DNA from: Variovorax sp. E3
GTDB taxonomy: Bacteria > Pseudomonadota > Gammaproteobacteria > Burkholderiales > Burkholderiaceae_C
DNA: 53,112 bases
Assembly: GCF_016082275.1 (NCBI RefSeq)
Contig: NZ_MOWM01000037.1
Span: forward strand, 1 to 53,112
Direction of reading: 5' to 3'
How positions within the stretch are numbered: the first letter of the stretch is position 1; each line of letters starts with the position of its first letter. Under the pieces are notes generated by a model. It saw only the letters and a program-made list of their open reading frames with translations. It ran no database searches and was not told where the DNA came from. Below are positions 31,451-40,711 of the stretch, in pieces. A program made the translations under genes and the position numbers.

Positions 31451-32098
31451 ATGACCACCGACACCCCGCCCAAGCGCTATCACCACGGTTCGCTGCCCGA
31501 AGCCCTGCTGGCCGCGGCCGAGACGGTGCTGTTGCGCGACGGCATTCCGGGGCTGGGCCTGCGGGCGATCGCGCGCGAAGCGGGGGTGTCGCACACCGCG
31601 CCCAAGCACCACTTCGGCGACACGACGGGGCTGGTGAGCGAGCTGGCGGCGGTGGGCTACCGGCGCCTGAGCGACGCCATGCGCGACGCGGCCGCCCGGA
31701 GCGCCGACGCGCGCGAGCGCCGCGGCGCCATCGCGCATGCGTACGTGCACTTCGCGCACGACAACCCGGCCATGTTCGGCCTGATGTTCCGCAACGAGAT
31801 GATCGACATGCAGCGCCCCGCGCTGTCGAACGCCTCCCGCGAGGCGATGCGCGTGATGGCCGCGATCATCGGCGCGAGGAACGAGACGATGGGCGATGCG
31901 CCGGTCTCGCTGGGCAGCGCCGAGGCGATGCGGATCACGGCCGCTTGGGGCTACGTGCACGGGCTGGCGATTCTGCTGATCGACCAGCGGCTGGGCGGCA
32001 TCCTGCAGGTCACGCCCGATGTCGACAGCCCCATCGACCTGGTCGACAAGGCGCTGCGGGACGTGCGCTTCGGCTTCGACGCGCCGCCGGCGCCCTAG
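31451..32098 (+). CDS. TetR/AcrR family transcriptional regulator
   Basis: The 215-residue protein has the N-terminal TetR helix-turn-helix (LPEALLAAAETVLLRDGIPG, then LGLRAIAREAGVSHTAPKHHF) at about residues 14-60, and a C-terminal ligand domain of the TetR_C_33 or WHG type with AYVHFAHDNPAMFGLMFR. It is divergent from the carotenoid oxygenase and probably controls it and itself. The effector is unknown. The ATG at 31451 is chosen because MTTDTPPKRYHHGSL is the normal start of this subfamily. Confidence 0.9.
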   Translation: MTTDTPPKRYHHGSLPEALLAAAETVLLRDGIPGLGLRAIAREAGVSHTAPKHHFGDTTGLVSELAAVGYRRLSDAMRDAAARSADARERRGAIAHAYVHFAHDNPAMFGLMFRNEMIDMQRPALSNASREAMRVMAAIIGARNETMGDAPVSLGSAEAMRITAAWGYVHGLAILLIDQRLGGILQVTPDVDSPIDLVDKALRDVRFGFDAPPAP

Positions 32099-32135
32099 CC
32101 TCGATCTTGTTGACCTCTTGGCGCCTGCGAGCCGC

Positions 32136-32912
32136 TCAGCGCGGCCACTGCTGGCGCTGCCAGTAGCGGTATTGCCAGTGGGTCTCGAAACCCGCGCGCC
32201 GGTACAGCGCGAGCGCCGGCGGATTGGCCGCATCGACCTGCAGGAACACCCGCTCGAAGCCGCGCGACATGGCCGCCTGCGCCAGCCCCGCCAGCACGCG
32301 CCCCGCAAGCCCACGGCCGCGCTGCGCCAGGTCGGTCCGCATGCCGTGCACGCTGCACCAGCCATGGCCGAACGCCATTGCGCCGGCCGCCACGGTGCGC
32401 CCGCCTTCGCGCACGCTGGCAAACAGCGTGCCCTTGGCGCGGGCCAGCGTGCGCACGCGGTGCGCGCCGTCCACCGGGTCGAAGCCTTCGCCGAGGAACA
32501 GCCCGGCCCAGGCGTCGTCGGGCGTGGTGTCGACATCGGCCGGCGCGCCGCCGCCCTCGGCCACCCGCAGCATGCGCGGGGTCGAGCCGACCTGCACCAG
32601 CGTCGGGCTGTCGCCCACGTAGTGCCGCCGCTCCAGTTCCGCGCGCAGGCTGTCGAAGCAGTCCGCGTCGGCCAGCCGCAGCACGGGCACCACCTGGCGG
32701 CTGTCGCAGCGGTCCTCGATGCGGTCGATGGTGCCGGGGTCGACCGCGGCGCGATGCAGCGGCACGGCGGACTTGGCGCGCTTGACGGTGCCTTCGGCAA
32801 AAGGCAGCAGCCAGCCGTCGAGCTCTTCGGTCAGGTCGGGCGAAACCGCCGCGACCGTGGCGCGCTCGATGGCTTCGATGTCGGTCTCTGTGATCGTGTG
32901 CATGAGCTTCAT
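32136..32912 (-). CDS. GNAT family N-acetyltransferase
   Basis: The 258-residue protein has the acetyl-CoA-binding loop QRGRGLAGRVLAGLAQAA and the following strand (RVFLQVDAANPPALALYRRAGF) near its C-terminus. The N-terminal half (WLLPFAEGTVKRAKSAVP) is a second, degenerate GNAT-like region seen in two-domain members. The substrate is unknown. Its ATG overlaps the stop of the transglycosylase gene as ATGA, so it belongs to the end of that operon. Another ATG at 32903 is possible. Confidence 0.85.
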   Translation of the reverse strand: MKLMHTITETDIEAIERATVAAVSPDLTEELDGWLLPFAEGTVKRAKSAVPLHRAAVDPGTIDRIEDRCDSRQVVPVLRLADADCFDSLRAELERRHYVGDSPTLVQVGSTPRMLRVAEGGGAPADVDTTPDDAWAGLFLGEGFDPVDGAHRVRTLARAKGTLFASVREGGRTVAAGAMAFGHGWCSVHGMRTDLAQRGRGLAGRVLAGLAQAAMSRGFERVFLQVDAANPPALALYRRAGFETHWQYRYWQRQQWPR

Positions 32913-34173
32913 TGCATGGCTTCGGGCGCCGTGAATTTGGCCGCGGCCACGCCCTTGAGCAGCGCTTCGCGCTGGGCCCGGGAAATGCCGCGGATGCTTT
33001 CGGCGACCCACTTGGTGCGGTCGGCGTCGATGTGGCCGTCGCGCCGCCATTGTTCGAGCACGGCCTGCGGCTTGTGCAGCATGGCCGCGAGCCACACGGC
33101 CTGCGCGGGTTCCAGCGTGCGCGCGCTGCGCTTGAAGTAGCGCCGCGCCGCGGCCTCGGCGCCGCAGATGGTGCCGCCCCAGGGCGCGTTGTCCAGGTAC
33201 AGCTGCAGGATGCGGGCCTTGCCCAGCGTCTGCTCCATTTCGACGGCGTAGAGCATCTCGCGCAGCTTGCGTTCGGCCGTGCGGTCGCTGCCCGTCACCA
33301 GCAGCTTGGCCAGCTGCTGCGTGAGCGTGCTGCCGCCGCGCGGACCTGGCCGGGCTTCTGGTTGTTGTCGATCGACGCGAGGATTTCGGTCAGGTCGTAG
33401 CCGGCGTGCGTGAAGAAGCGCTGGTCTTCGGCCGCGACCACTGCGCGCGCCAGCCAGCTGTCGTTGGTGAGCCTGGCCGACGGGCCGCAGCTGGTGCGCG
33501 CATTGAGCATGGCCTCGGTGCCCAGCCCCTCGACCGTGAACTGGCTGATGGTCGGCTGCACCGCGAAGGTGGCCTCGGGCAACAGCAGTTGGCCGTGCAG
33601 CGCCAGCGTGCCGCCGATGCGCGCGCCGCGCAACTCAGGCAGCGTGGGCACCAGCACCGCGTACCAACGGGCGATGGGCGCGTCCTGCACGTTGGCGCTG
33701 AGCTGCAGATTCCTGGGCGCGAGCTTGCCTTCCCAATGGCCTTGCAGCCGGGTCGCGTCGGCGTTGTCGGGCGTGGCCTCGAAAGTACCGTTGAGGGTGT
33801 TGCCGTCGCGCTTCACGGTGGCGACCAGGCGTTCGACCCGGATCGGCTGGGTGCCGAGCGCCGGCACCTCGGCGCTGCAGGGGGCGCATTGCATCTCGAG
33901 CAAGTCGCCGGCCGGTTTCCACGCGAAACGCACGGTGCCGAAGCGGGTGTCGAGCGAACGGCCGTTCAGGTACGGCGCAAACCATGGCGAAGTGGCCACG
34001 CGCACCGCCGTGGGCACACCGATCTCGAAATTCAGCGGGCCGGCCTTCACCGTGGTGCTCCATTCGCCGGCCGCCGGCGCAAGCGCCAGCTTGACTATCA
34101 AAAAGATAGCAACACATGCCGTGATGACAAGGGCCATCAGGCTGAAAAGCACAATTCGCAGGGTCTTCTTCAC
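32909..34173 (-). CDS. Peptidoglycan transglycosylase (GT51) with AsmA-like N-terminal extension (one frame break)
   Basis: The C-terminal half is a monofunctional GT51: AEDQRFFTHAGYD (catalytic Glu), then, after restoring a base near 33343, RGGSTLTQQLAKLL, REMLYAVEMEQTLGKARILQ and LYLDNAPWG. GT51 enzymes polymerise lipid II into glycan strands. Before it lie an N-terminal membrane helix (IVLFSLMALVITACVAIFLIV) and about 180 residues of beta-rich sequence with FEIGVPTAVRVATSPWF and ARIGGTLALHGQLLLP, which resembles AsmA-type domains and is absent from ordinary MtgA. The start is the GTG at 34173. It lies 11 bases after the EpsI-like gene, so it is part of the exosortase cluster. Length about 421 residues. 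Confidence 0.85.
34095..34109. repeat. CTATC-loop-GATAG stem-loop inside a coding region (copy 3)
   Basis: Five-base arms flank AAAAA. It resembles the intergenic elements at 21162 and 22516 but falls within the codons of the N-terminal membrane helix of the transglycosylase. Confidence 0.4.
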
Positions 34174-34184
34174 AGGCTCGTTTC

Positions 34185-34760
34185 TCAGATCGGTCTTGCC
34201 ACGGTGACAGCTTGCCACGGCCCATGCGACTGGCCGCTGGCGGCTGCCCAGTACCAGCTTGAAGTGTCTGTGAAAGCCGTGCCCCGGGCGTCGACGATGC
34301 GCTCGCAAACACGGATTTTTTGCGCACCGTGCCGTTGCGCAACAAAACAGCGCCACAAACGCTCCTGCGCGTCATGTTCCAGCCGCGCCTGCTCGATGCG
34401 ATAGCCCAGCGCGCGGTAGCAGTCCACCGCCGGGTGCAGCATGCGCGTGGGCTGCTTCACCTCGCGCATCACCAGCGTCTGCGTGCCGTCGGTCATGCGG
34501 CCGATGGCGCCCGGAAAGTTGTCGGCAAAGCGCTGCTCCACTTCGCTCAGCGCCAGCGGGCGCAGCGGCATGCCGTCCCACTGGCTGGGCCATTCGTGCG
34601 ACACGGCCGAGGCCATGGCCGCGGTGTCGGAAGGCGCGCGCAGCGCGGCGCCGGCCGACCAGAACATGCACAGCAGCATCGCCAGCGCGAACGCCGACTT
34701 GTGGCCGATGCGGTTGATGAAATGGTTCGCGAACCAGCGTTCAAAGAACGGTGTCGACAT
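34185..34760 (-). CDS. Exosortase-associated EpsI-like protein
   Basis: This 191-residue protein has an N-terminal membrane anchor (SAFALAMLLCMFWSAGAALR) and a periplasmic domain containing MLHPAVDCYRALGYRIEQAR and ERLWRCFVAQR. EpsI-type partners of exosortases have a similar conserved Cys and aromatic pattern. Its start overlaps the exosortase end by 20 bases. Identification rests mainly on position and general pattern, so the family is moderately certain. Confidence 0.6.
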   Translation of the reverse strand: MSTPFFERWFANHFINRIGHKSAFALAMLLCMFWSAGAALRAPSDTAAMASAVSHEWPSQWDGMPLRPLALSEVEQRFADNFPGAIGRMTDGTQTLVMREVKQPTRMLHPAVDCYRALGYRIEQARLEHDAQERLWRCFVAQRHGAQKIRVCERIVDARGTAFTDTSSWYWAAASGQSHGPWQAVTVARPI

Positions 34761-35669
34761 GGCGGCCTCCTTGCGTGGTGATCAGGCCCGGAATGGGTTG
34801 TTCGGCGGGTTCGGGCGCGACGCGCTCCGGCACCATGAGACGGGCGATGGCCGCGCACACCACGGCCAGCACCACCAGGCCCAGCGCGTTGTGCGCCCAG
34901 GCCGCCAGCGGGTGGCCGGCGCCCTCGAAAGCGATCAGCACGCTGTTGCGCACGATGTTCCCGGCCAGCACCAGCAGGCCGACCATCGGCAGGCGGCGCA
35001 AAAAGGCCCGGTCGCTGCGGCGCGCCCACAGCGCGACGGCGCAGGCCGTGAAGTAGCCCAGCCAGACCATCTGCACGCCGGAGCAGGGCGCGTCGACGAT
35101 CACGAGGCGGCCGTCGACCATCAGGCTGGTGCCCTCGCGCGCCACGTCGAAGCCCGGCGCGAGCAGCCAGCGGCTGGCCTCGGCCGTGACCACGCGCAGC
35201 GGATAACCGGCATAGAACTGCAGCGACGACAGCAGCGGCAACGCCAGCACCGCGAGCCCGGCCACCGGCAAGGTGGCCACGCGGCGCGGCAGGAAGCCAG
35301 CAGCCCGCAGGCCAGCGCCAGCACGGCCACCAGGCCGGCGGCCAGCGGCGGCAGCGCGGGCAGGAAGCCGAGCCCCGTGCGCAGCAAGGTCGCGAGCACG
35401 GTGCCGGCACCCGCCAGCGCGAGCCAGCCCAGCCGGGGCGAGGCGCGCAGCTCGCGCCGGCGGCTCCATGTGAGCGCGGCCAGGGCGACCAGCGCCAGCA
35501 GGCCCATCGGATCGTCGGAGCCGTCGCGCATGCGCTGGACCATCCAGACCCAGGTCGGCATCAGCGCGACGAACTGCAGGCCGAGCCAGCCGGCGGCCGG
35601 CGTGCGGTCGATGTGGATGCCCCAGTCCACGATGCGCGGATGGCGATGGGCGAGTGCTGCCAGAGACAT
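34741..35669 (-). CDS. Exosortase (one frame break)
   Basis: Exosortases are polytopic cysteine transpeptidase-like enzymes that recognise and process C-terminal PEP-CTERM-type sorting signals. The catalytic triad is visible: Cys in DAPCSGVQM (about residue 196), Arg in GNIVRNSVL (about 241) and His in WAHNALG (about 260). About eight helices are predicted. One missing base near 35297 separates an N-terminal frame (MSLAALAHRHPRIVDWGIHI) from the catalytic part (FLPRRVATLPVAGLAVLALP); restoring it gives 309 residues. It lies directly after a VIT/vWA protein that carries a PEP-CTERM-like tail, its likely dedicated substrate. Confidence 0.9.
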
Positions 35670-35687
35670 TCTTTTCTTTCTTCGGGT

Positions 35688-37747
35688 TCAGGCGGTGAAA
35701 CGGCGCGCGTCGTTGCGGCGCGCGCGGCGGCGCAGCATGGCCAGCATCGACAGCACGACGGCGATGGCGCCCAGCGATTCGGGTTCGGGCGTGCTGGGCA
35801 CCTCGGCGCCGAGCGCCAGCTCGCTCACGCCTTGCGGCAGGGGCAGCGGCTGGTTCACGTCCACGCTGTTCTGCGGCGCCACGTTGCGCACCACCTTGTC
35901 GACGGCAATGAAGCTCGTGTACTGGGTGAGCAGGCTGTACTTCAGGCCCAGCTCGGTGATGCGTTCCTTGAAGGCGGTGGTGCCCTCCAGCGTTTCCTGG
36001 TCGCTCAGGCTCTGGATGCGGTGGCGTGCCCACAGCGTGCGCAGCGCGGCCGTGTCCTGGCGGGTGCGATCGTCGATGCGCACTTCCTGGCGATAGGGGC
36101 CGCTGGCGCTGCGGCCCTCGATGATCACGCGGCCTTTCGCTTCGCCGCGCCACTTGCCGAACACGATCACCGGGCGTTCGCCCAGCACGTCGGGCAGCGC
36201 CTGTGGTTCCACGTCGTACACGTCGAGCCCGCCGAAGGTGGCCTTCACGTTCGTGAGCACCGGCGACTCCACCATGCGGCGAAAGCGCGCGGCCTGCTCG
36301 GGCGCCTGGATCGGGTCGGTGATGATGAAGGGCTCGCCCATGCCGGCGCGCGCAATGCCTTCCATCAGGCTGCGGTTCACCGACGAGCCGATGCCGAAGG
36401 CGAACACATTGGCCTTCGACAGGTTGTTGCGCACCAGATCGAAAGCCTCGCGCTCCACCGTCACGTAGCCGTCGGTCACCACCACCACGGTGCGCGACAC
36501 GTTCTCTTCCTTCGGCTCGGCGTACACGCGCTTGAGCGCCGGAATGAGTTCGGTGCTGCCGCTGCCGCTGTAGTTCTGGATGGTGGCCAGCGCCTGCTGG
36601 ATGTTGGCGCGCGTGGCCGGCACCGACCGGGGCGACAGCATCTTGTTGCTGCCCGAGAACAGCAGCACGTTGAAGGTGTCGCTCGGGCGCAGGCCGCCGA
36701 TCAGGCGCTCGAGCACCGTCTTCGCGGTGTCGAGCGGAAAGCCGTGCATCGAGCCCGAGATGTCGACCACGAAGATGTAGTCGCGCGGCGAAATCGCGCT
36801 GGCGGCCACGGCCTTCGGGGGCTCGACCATGGCGAGGAAGAAGTTCTCGGCGTTCTCTCCCTGGCCCTTGTAGAGCATCAGGCCCGACTCGATCTTTTCA
36901 CCGGCCAGGCGGTAGTCGAGCACGAAGTCGCGGTTGTCCAGCGGGCGGCCGTCGGCCGTGAGCACGATGTCGGCGTGCTGGTCTTCGTCGCTCTTCTTCA
37001 CGTCGATGGTGTGCGTGGTCGAGCGGATTTCCTTCAGGCCCATCGGCGTGTCGATGGTGGCCTTGAGCTTGAAGCTGGTGCCGGGTGCCACGCCCGCGGC
37101 CAGCGTGGGCTGCGCCACCCATTGGGCTTGCGCGTTGGCGGACTGCGGGCTGTTGTAGCGCGGGCCCACCACGGTCGGGAACACGAACTCGTAGTTGCCC
37201 GACTGCGGCACCAGCAGCTCGGTGTAGCGCAGCTCCACCTTCACGTCTCGCCCGGCATGATGTTGGCGACGTTCATCTGGAACACGTTGGGCAGGTGCTG
37301 CTCGAGCAGCGCGGCGGTCTTGCCTTCTTTCTTGGCGGTGTCGTATTCGATCTGCGCCTGCTGCTTCTCGCGGATCTGCGCGGTGATGAGCCGGTCGGCC
37401 AACCGCACGTTGAGGCCGCTCACCGCCGCCTTGGTCGAGCCCGGAAAAACATACTTCGCCTCGATGGCGCGCTGGCCCTCGTTGCGATACGTCTGCGTGA
37501 CCGTCACGTCGGCGATCACGCCCGAAATCTTCACGGCCACCTCGGTGCCCTTGAGCGGCAGCCGGTCGACCGAGGGGTCGTCGCTCTTGACGAAGAAGTA
37601 CGGGCTCTCGGTCTTCAGGCGCGGGCCGGCGGGCATTTCCTGCGCATGCAGCGGGCGCACGCCCAATGCGACGAAGCCCGCGGTCGCCAGGCTCACGGTG
37701 GCGAGCCAGAGCCAGCGGCCCGGGCGTGGAGTGGTGGAGGCGTTCAT
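35688..37747 (-). CDS. Exported VIT/vWA-domain protein with PEP-CTERM-like anchor (one frame break)
   Basis: About 686 residues after restoring one base at about 37244 (NIMPGE then VKVELRYTELL). Signal peptide from the ATG at 37747 (RWLWLATVSLATAGFVALGV, cleavage near LHAQ). The VIT domain (about 45-180) shows VTVTQTYRNEGQRAIEAKYV and is followed by a vWA domain with the MIDAS motif VVDISGSMHG (about 326) and VVTDGYVTVE. The C-terminus has the sorting-signal order PEP, hydrophobic helix, Arg cluster (PEPESLGAIAVVLSMLAM then LRRRARR), so it should be handled by the exosortase encoded next. VIT/vWA proteins resemble inter-alpha-trypsin inhibitor heavy chains and are thought to bind ligands or matrix at the cell surface. 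A CreB-type cre-tag lies about 105 bases upstream. Confidence 0.9.
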
Positions 37748-37853
37748 GGCGGTGTCCTTGTCAGTGCGAACTTGCATGGACCTGAATGTCGACACCGCGC
37801 GAGAAGCCAGTTGGAAGCCTCCTTGAAGTCGAAAGACACCGATACGCCGCTGT

Positions 37854-37869
37854 GTGAAGTCTGTGTGAA
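37854..37869 (-). promoter_or_regulatory. cre-tag (CreB-type binding site TTCAC-N6-TTCAC)
   Basis: Read on the minus strand, TTCAC-ACAGAC-TTCAC matches exactly the direct repeat recognised by E. coli CreB. It lies between creD (plus, starts 37951) and the VIT/vWA gene (minus, starts 37747), and its orientation follows the VIT/vWA gene. creC and creB lie about 6 kb away in this window. Confidence 0.7.
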
Positions 37870-37950
37870 GTCGAACGCCGGACCGCTTCATACAACCTTC
37901 GGGTCGCGCGAAGAGCATCGCGGCTTCGCTACAGACGAGGAGAAAAAAAC

Positions 37951-39410
37951 ATGCTTCAGTTGTTGAAGGCCCTGCAGAGTTCGGTACTGGCCAAGGTGGC
38001 CGGCCTGTTCTTTCTGTTGTTGCTGCTGTGCATTCCGCTCGCCGAGATCGATTCGATCAACCGCGCACGCGGACAGAGCCAGCGCGAAGCGGCCGACGAG
38101 CTGGCCGCCACCTACGCCGGCCCGCAGACCATGGTCGGCCCGCTGCTGCTGGTGCCGTATGTCGAACGCTGGATGGAGCCGCTGCGCGACGCGCAGGGCA
38201 AGGTCATCGGCCAGGAGCCGCGCAGCAAGGAACTGGCCCACGTGGTGTTCCCCGACAAGCTGCACATCGAAGGCACGATGGCGCCGCAGGAGCGCTATCG
38301 CGGCATCTTCAAGATCCCGTTCTACACGCTGAACGCCGCGCTCACCGGCGGCTTCGCCGCGTTCGACGCGAAAGCCGTGCCGCACAGCGAGACCGATTCG
38401 AAGATCGAATTCAAGGTGCCGTTCATCGCCTTCAACGTGAGCGACCTGCGCGGCCTCGACGGCTCGCCCGCGATGACCATGAGCGGCGAGGCGCTGCGCT
38501 TCAAGCAGCGTGTGCCGGGCATCGCCGACGACGCCTGGTTCGCCGACGGCATCCACGCGCCGCTCACCGGCGCCGCGCTGAGCGCATGGCAAGCCAATGC
38601 GCCGGTCGCGTTCGACATGAAGCTCGGCCTCGTCGGGCAGGACACGCTGGCCATCGCGCCCATTGCCGAGGAAACGACCGCGCACCTGCGCTCGCCCTGG
38701 GCGCACCCCAGCTTCGGCGGCCGCTTTCTGGCGGCCGAGCGCAGCGTGACGCCGCAGGGCTTCGACGCGCACTGGCGCGTGTCCTCGCTCGTGACCTCGC
38801 GCGCGAGCAGGTGCGCGCCGGCTTGTCGGGGCGCGGCGGCAACGCCGCCGACGGGGCGGCGCCCACCTCGCGCCGCAACGTCGGCGCGCTGCAGACCTTC
38901 GACGTGTCGCTCGCGCAGCCGATCAACGTCTATTCGATGAGCACGCGCGCCGGCAAGTACGGCGCACTCTTCATCGGCCTGGTGCTGATGGCGGCCTTCA
39001 TGTTCGAGCTGTTCCGCAAGCTGCGCCTGCACCCGATCCAGTACGGGCTGGTGGGCCTGTCGATTGCGCTGTTCTTCCTGCTGCTGCTGGCGCTGTCGGA
39101 AAAGTTCGCGTTCTGGATGGCGTATGCGGGTGCCGCCACGGCCAGCGTCGGCCTGCTCGCCGTGTACTTCAGCGCGGTGCTGGGTGGCTGGCGGCGCGGG
39201 GCGTCGTTCGGCGGCTTCGTCGCGCTGCTGTACGGCGCGCTCTACGGGCTGCTGGCTTCCGAAAGCAATGCGCTGCTGCTGGGCGCGCTGCTGATCTTCG
39301 GCATGCTGGCCACGCTGATGCTCGTCACGCGCAAGGTCGACTGGTATGCGCTGTCGCGCCGCACCGACGCCGCACCGGTGGCCGCCACGGGCACGGCGAC
39401 GGCCGCATGA
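37951..39410 (+). CDS. creD: Inner membrane protein CreD (one frame break)
   Basis: CreD is the membrane protein most strongly induced by the CreBC system and is linked to envelope integrity and beta-lactam response. The N-terminal part (LFFLLLLLCIPLAEIDSINRARGQ...YAGPQTMVGPLLLVPY) is the CreD signature, followed by a large periplasmic domain and a C-terminal bundle of about five helices (ALFIGLVLMAAFMFELFRKL, HPIQYGLVGLSIALFFLLLL). One missing base near 38793 shifts the frame (SSLVT then LAREQVRAGL); the restored length is 486 residues. A strong ribosome site (GAGGAGAAA) precedes the ATG. Confidence 0.93.
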
Positions 39411-40698
39411 CAACGTTGCGGGCCATTGCCACCGCGCTGGGCTGGCTCGCCCTGGCCGCGCTGTGGTTCTGGGCCTGGCACCTGAAAGACCCGCACCTGC
39501 TTTTCATGCGCGCATGGGAGCTGCCCGTGCTGCTGGGGGCATCGGCTTTCGGCATTGCCGTTGCATGGCGGCTGGCGCGCGGCAGGCTGCGGCCGGTGGC
39601 GCTGGGGCTGGCGTTCGCTTCGTTGCTCACGGCGCTGTGCAACGAGGCCGCTTCGCGCCAGCACCGGGCCGATGTCGAAGCCGCGTCGGGCCCCGTGGCG
39701 CAGGCACTCGGCGCGCGCTTCATCGTCGGCTACGACGACGCGGCACAGTTGCGTGACCTGGTGCGCAAGGGCCTGATCGGCGGCATTTTCGTGACCGGCC
39801 GTAATGTGAAAGGCCGCACCGCCGCCGCGCTGCGCGACGAAATCGCAGGCCTGCAGGCGCTGCGCCGCGAAGCCGGCCTGCCGCCGCTCGTGGTCGCGAC
39901 CGACCAGGAAGGCGGCGCGGTCTCGCGGCTCTCGCCGCTGGTCGAACGCCAGCCCGCGCTCGCCACCTTGCTCGATGCCGACGTGCCCGACCAGGAACTG
40001 TCGCAACGCGCCCGCGCCTATGGCGCGCAACAGGGCAGAGCGCTTGCGGCCCTGGGCATCACGCTCAATTTCAGCCCCGTGGTCGACTTGCGCCCCGGCC
40101 GCGCGCCGGGCCGCTGGGACTTTCACACCCGCATCGACGAACGCGCCATCTCGGCCGACCCCGCCGTCACCGCGCAGGTGGCGCTCGCTTACGAGCGAGG
40201 CCTTGAATCTGCTGGCGTGCGCGGCACGCTCAAGCACTTTCCCGGCCTGGCCGGCGTGACCGAGGACACGCATCATTTCGCCGCCGTGCTGCATACACCG
40301 GCGCCCGGCTTGCAACACATGACTGGAAACCATTTCAAGAAGTGTCGAAACAATCTGACGCAGCCATCATGCTGGGCCATGTGATCCTTGCGGAACTCGA
40401 CGCGGAACATCCGGTCTCTTTCTCACGCAAAATCGTGCAGCGTGTGATTCGGGGCGAGTGGGGCTACCAGGGCCTGCTCGTCACAGACGACCTCACGATG
40501 GGCGCGGCCTACAACCGCGGTCTTTGCGACGCCACTGTCCGCGCCCTCGGCGCCGGCGTGGATCTGTTGCTGATCGCCTACGACCACGACAAGTACTTCG
40601 ACGCCATGCACTGCGCGCTGCAGGCCGCGCAGCGCGGCGCACCCGATCTCCCGTTGCCGGAACACGGCAGCGCGCGGCGGCTCCAATCTTTTCGCTAG
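39407..40698 (+). CDS. Membrane-anchored GH3 (NagZ-like) glycoside hydrolase (one frame break)
   Basis: GH3 enzymes of the NagZ type release N-acetylglucosamine from muropeptides, producing signals for beta-lactamase induction. The protein has one or two N-terminal helices (ALGWLALAALWFWAWHL), then the GH3 barrel: GLIGGIFVTGRNVKG, VVATDQEGGAVSRLSP, FSPVVDLRPG, TLKHFPGLAGVTEDTHHFAA and LLVTDDLTMGAA. One missing base near 40310 shifts the frame (HTPAP then ATHDWKPFQEVSKQSDAA); length about 430. The membrane anchor differs from cytosolic NagZ of E. coli. Its ATG overlaps the creD stop (ATGA), so the two are coupled. Confidence 0.9.
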
Positions 40699-40711
40699 CC
40701 AGTCAATTCCT

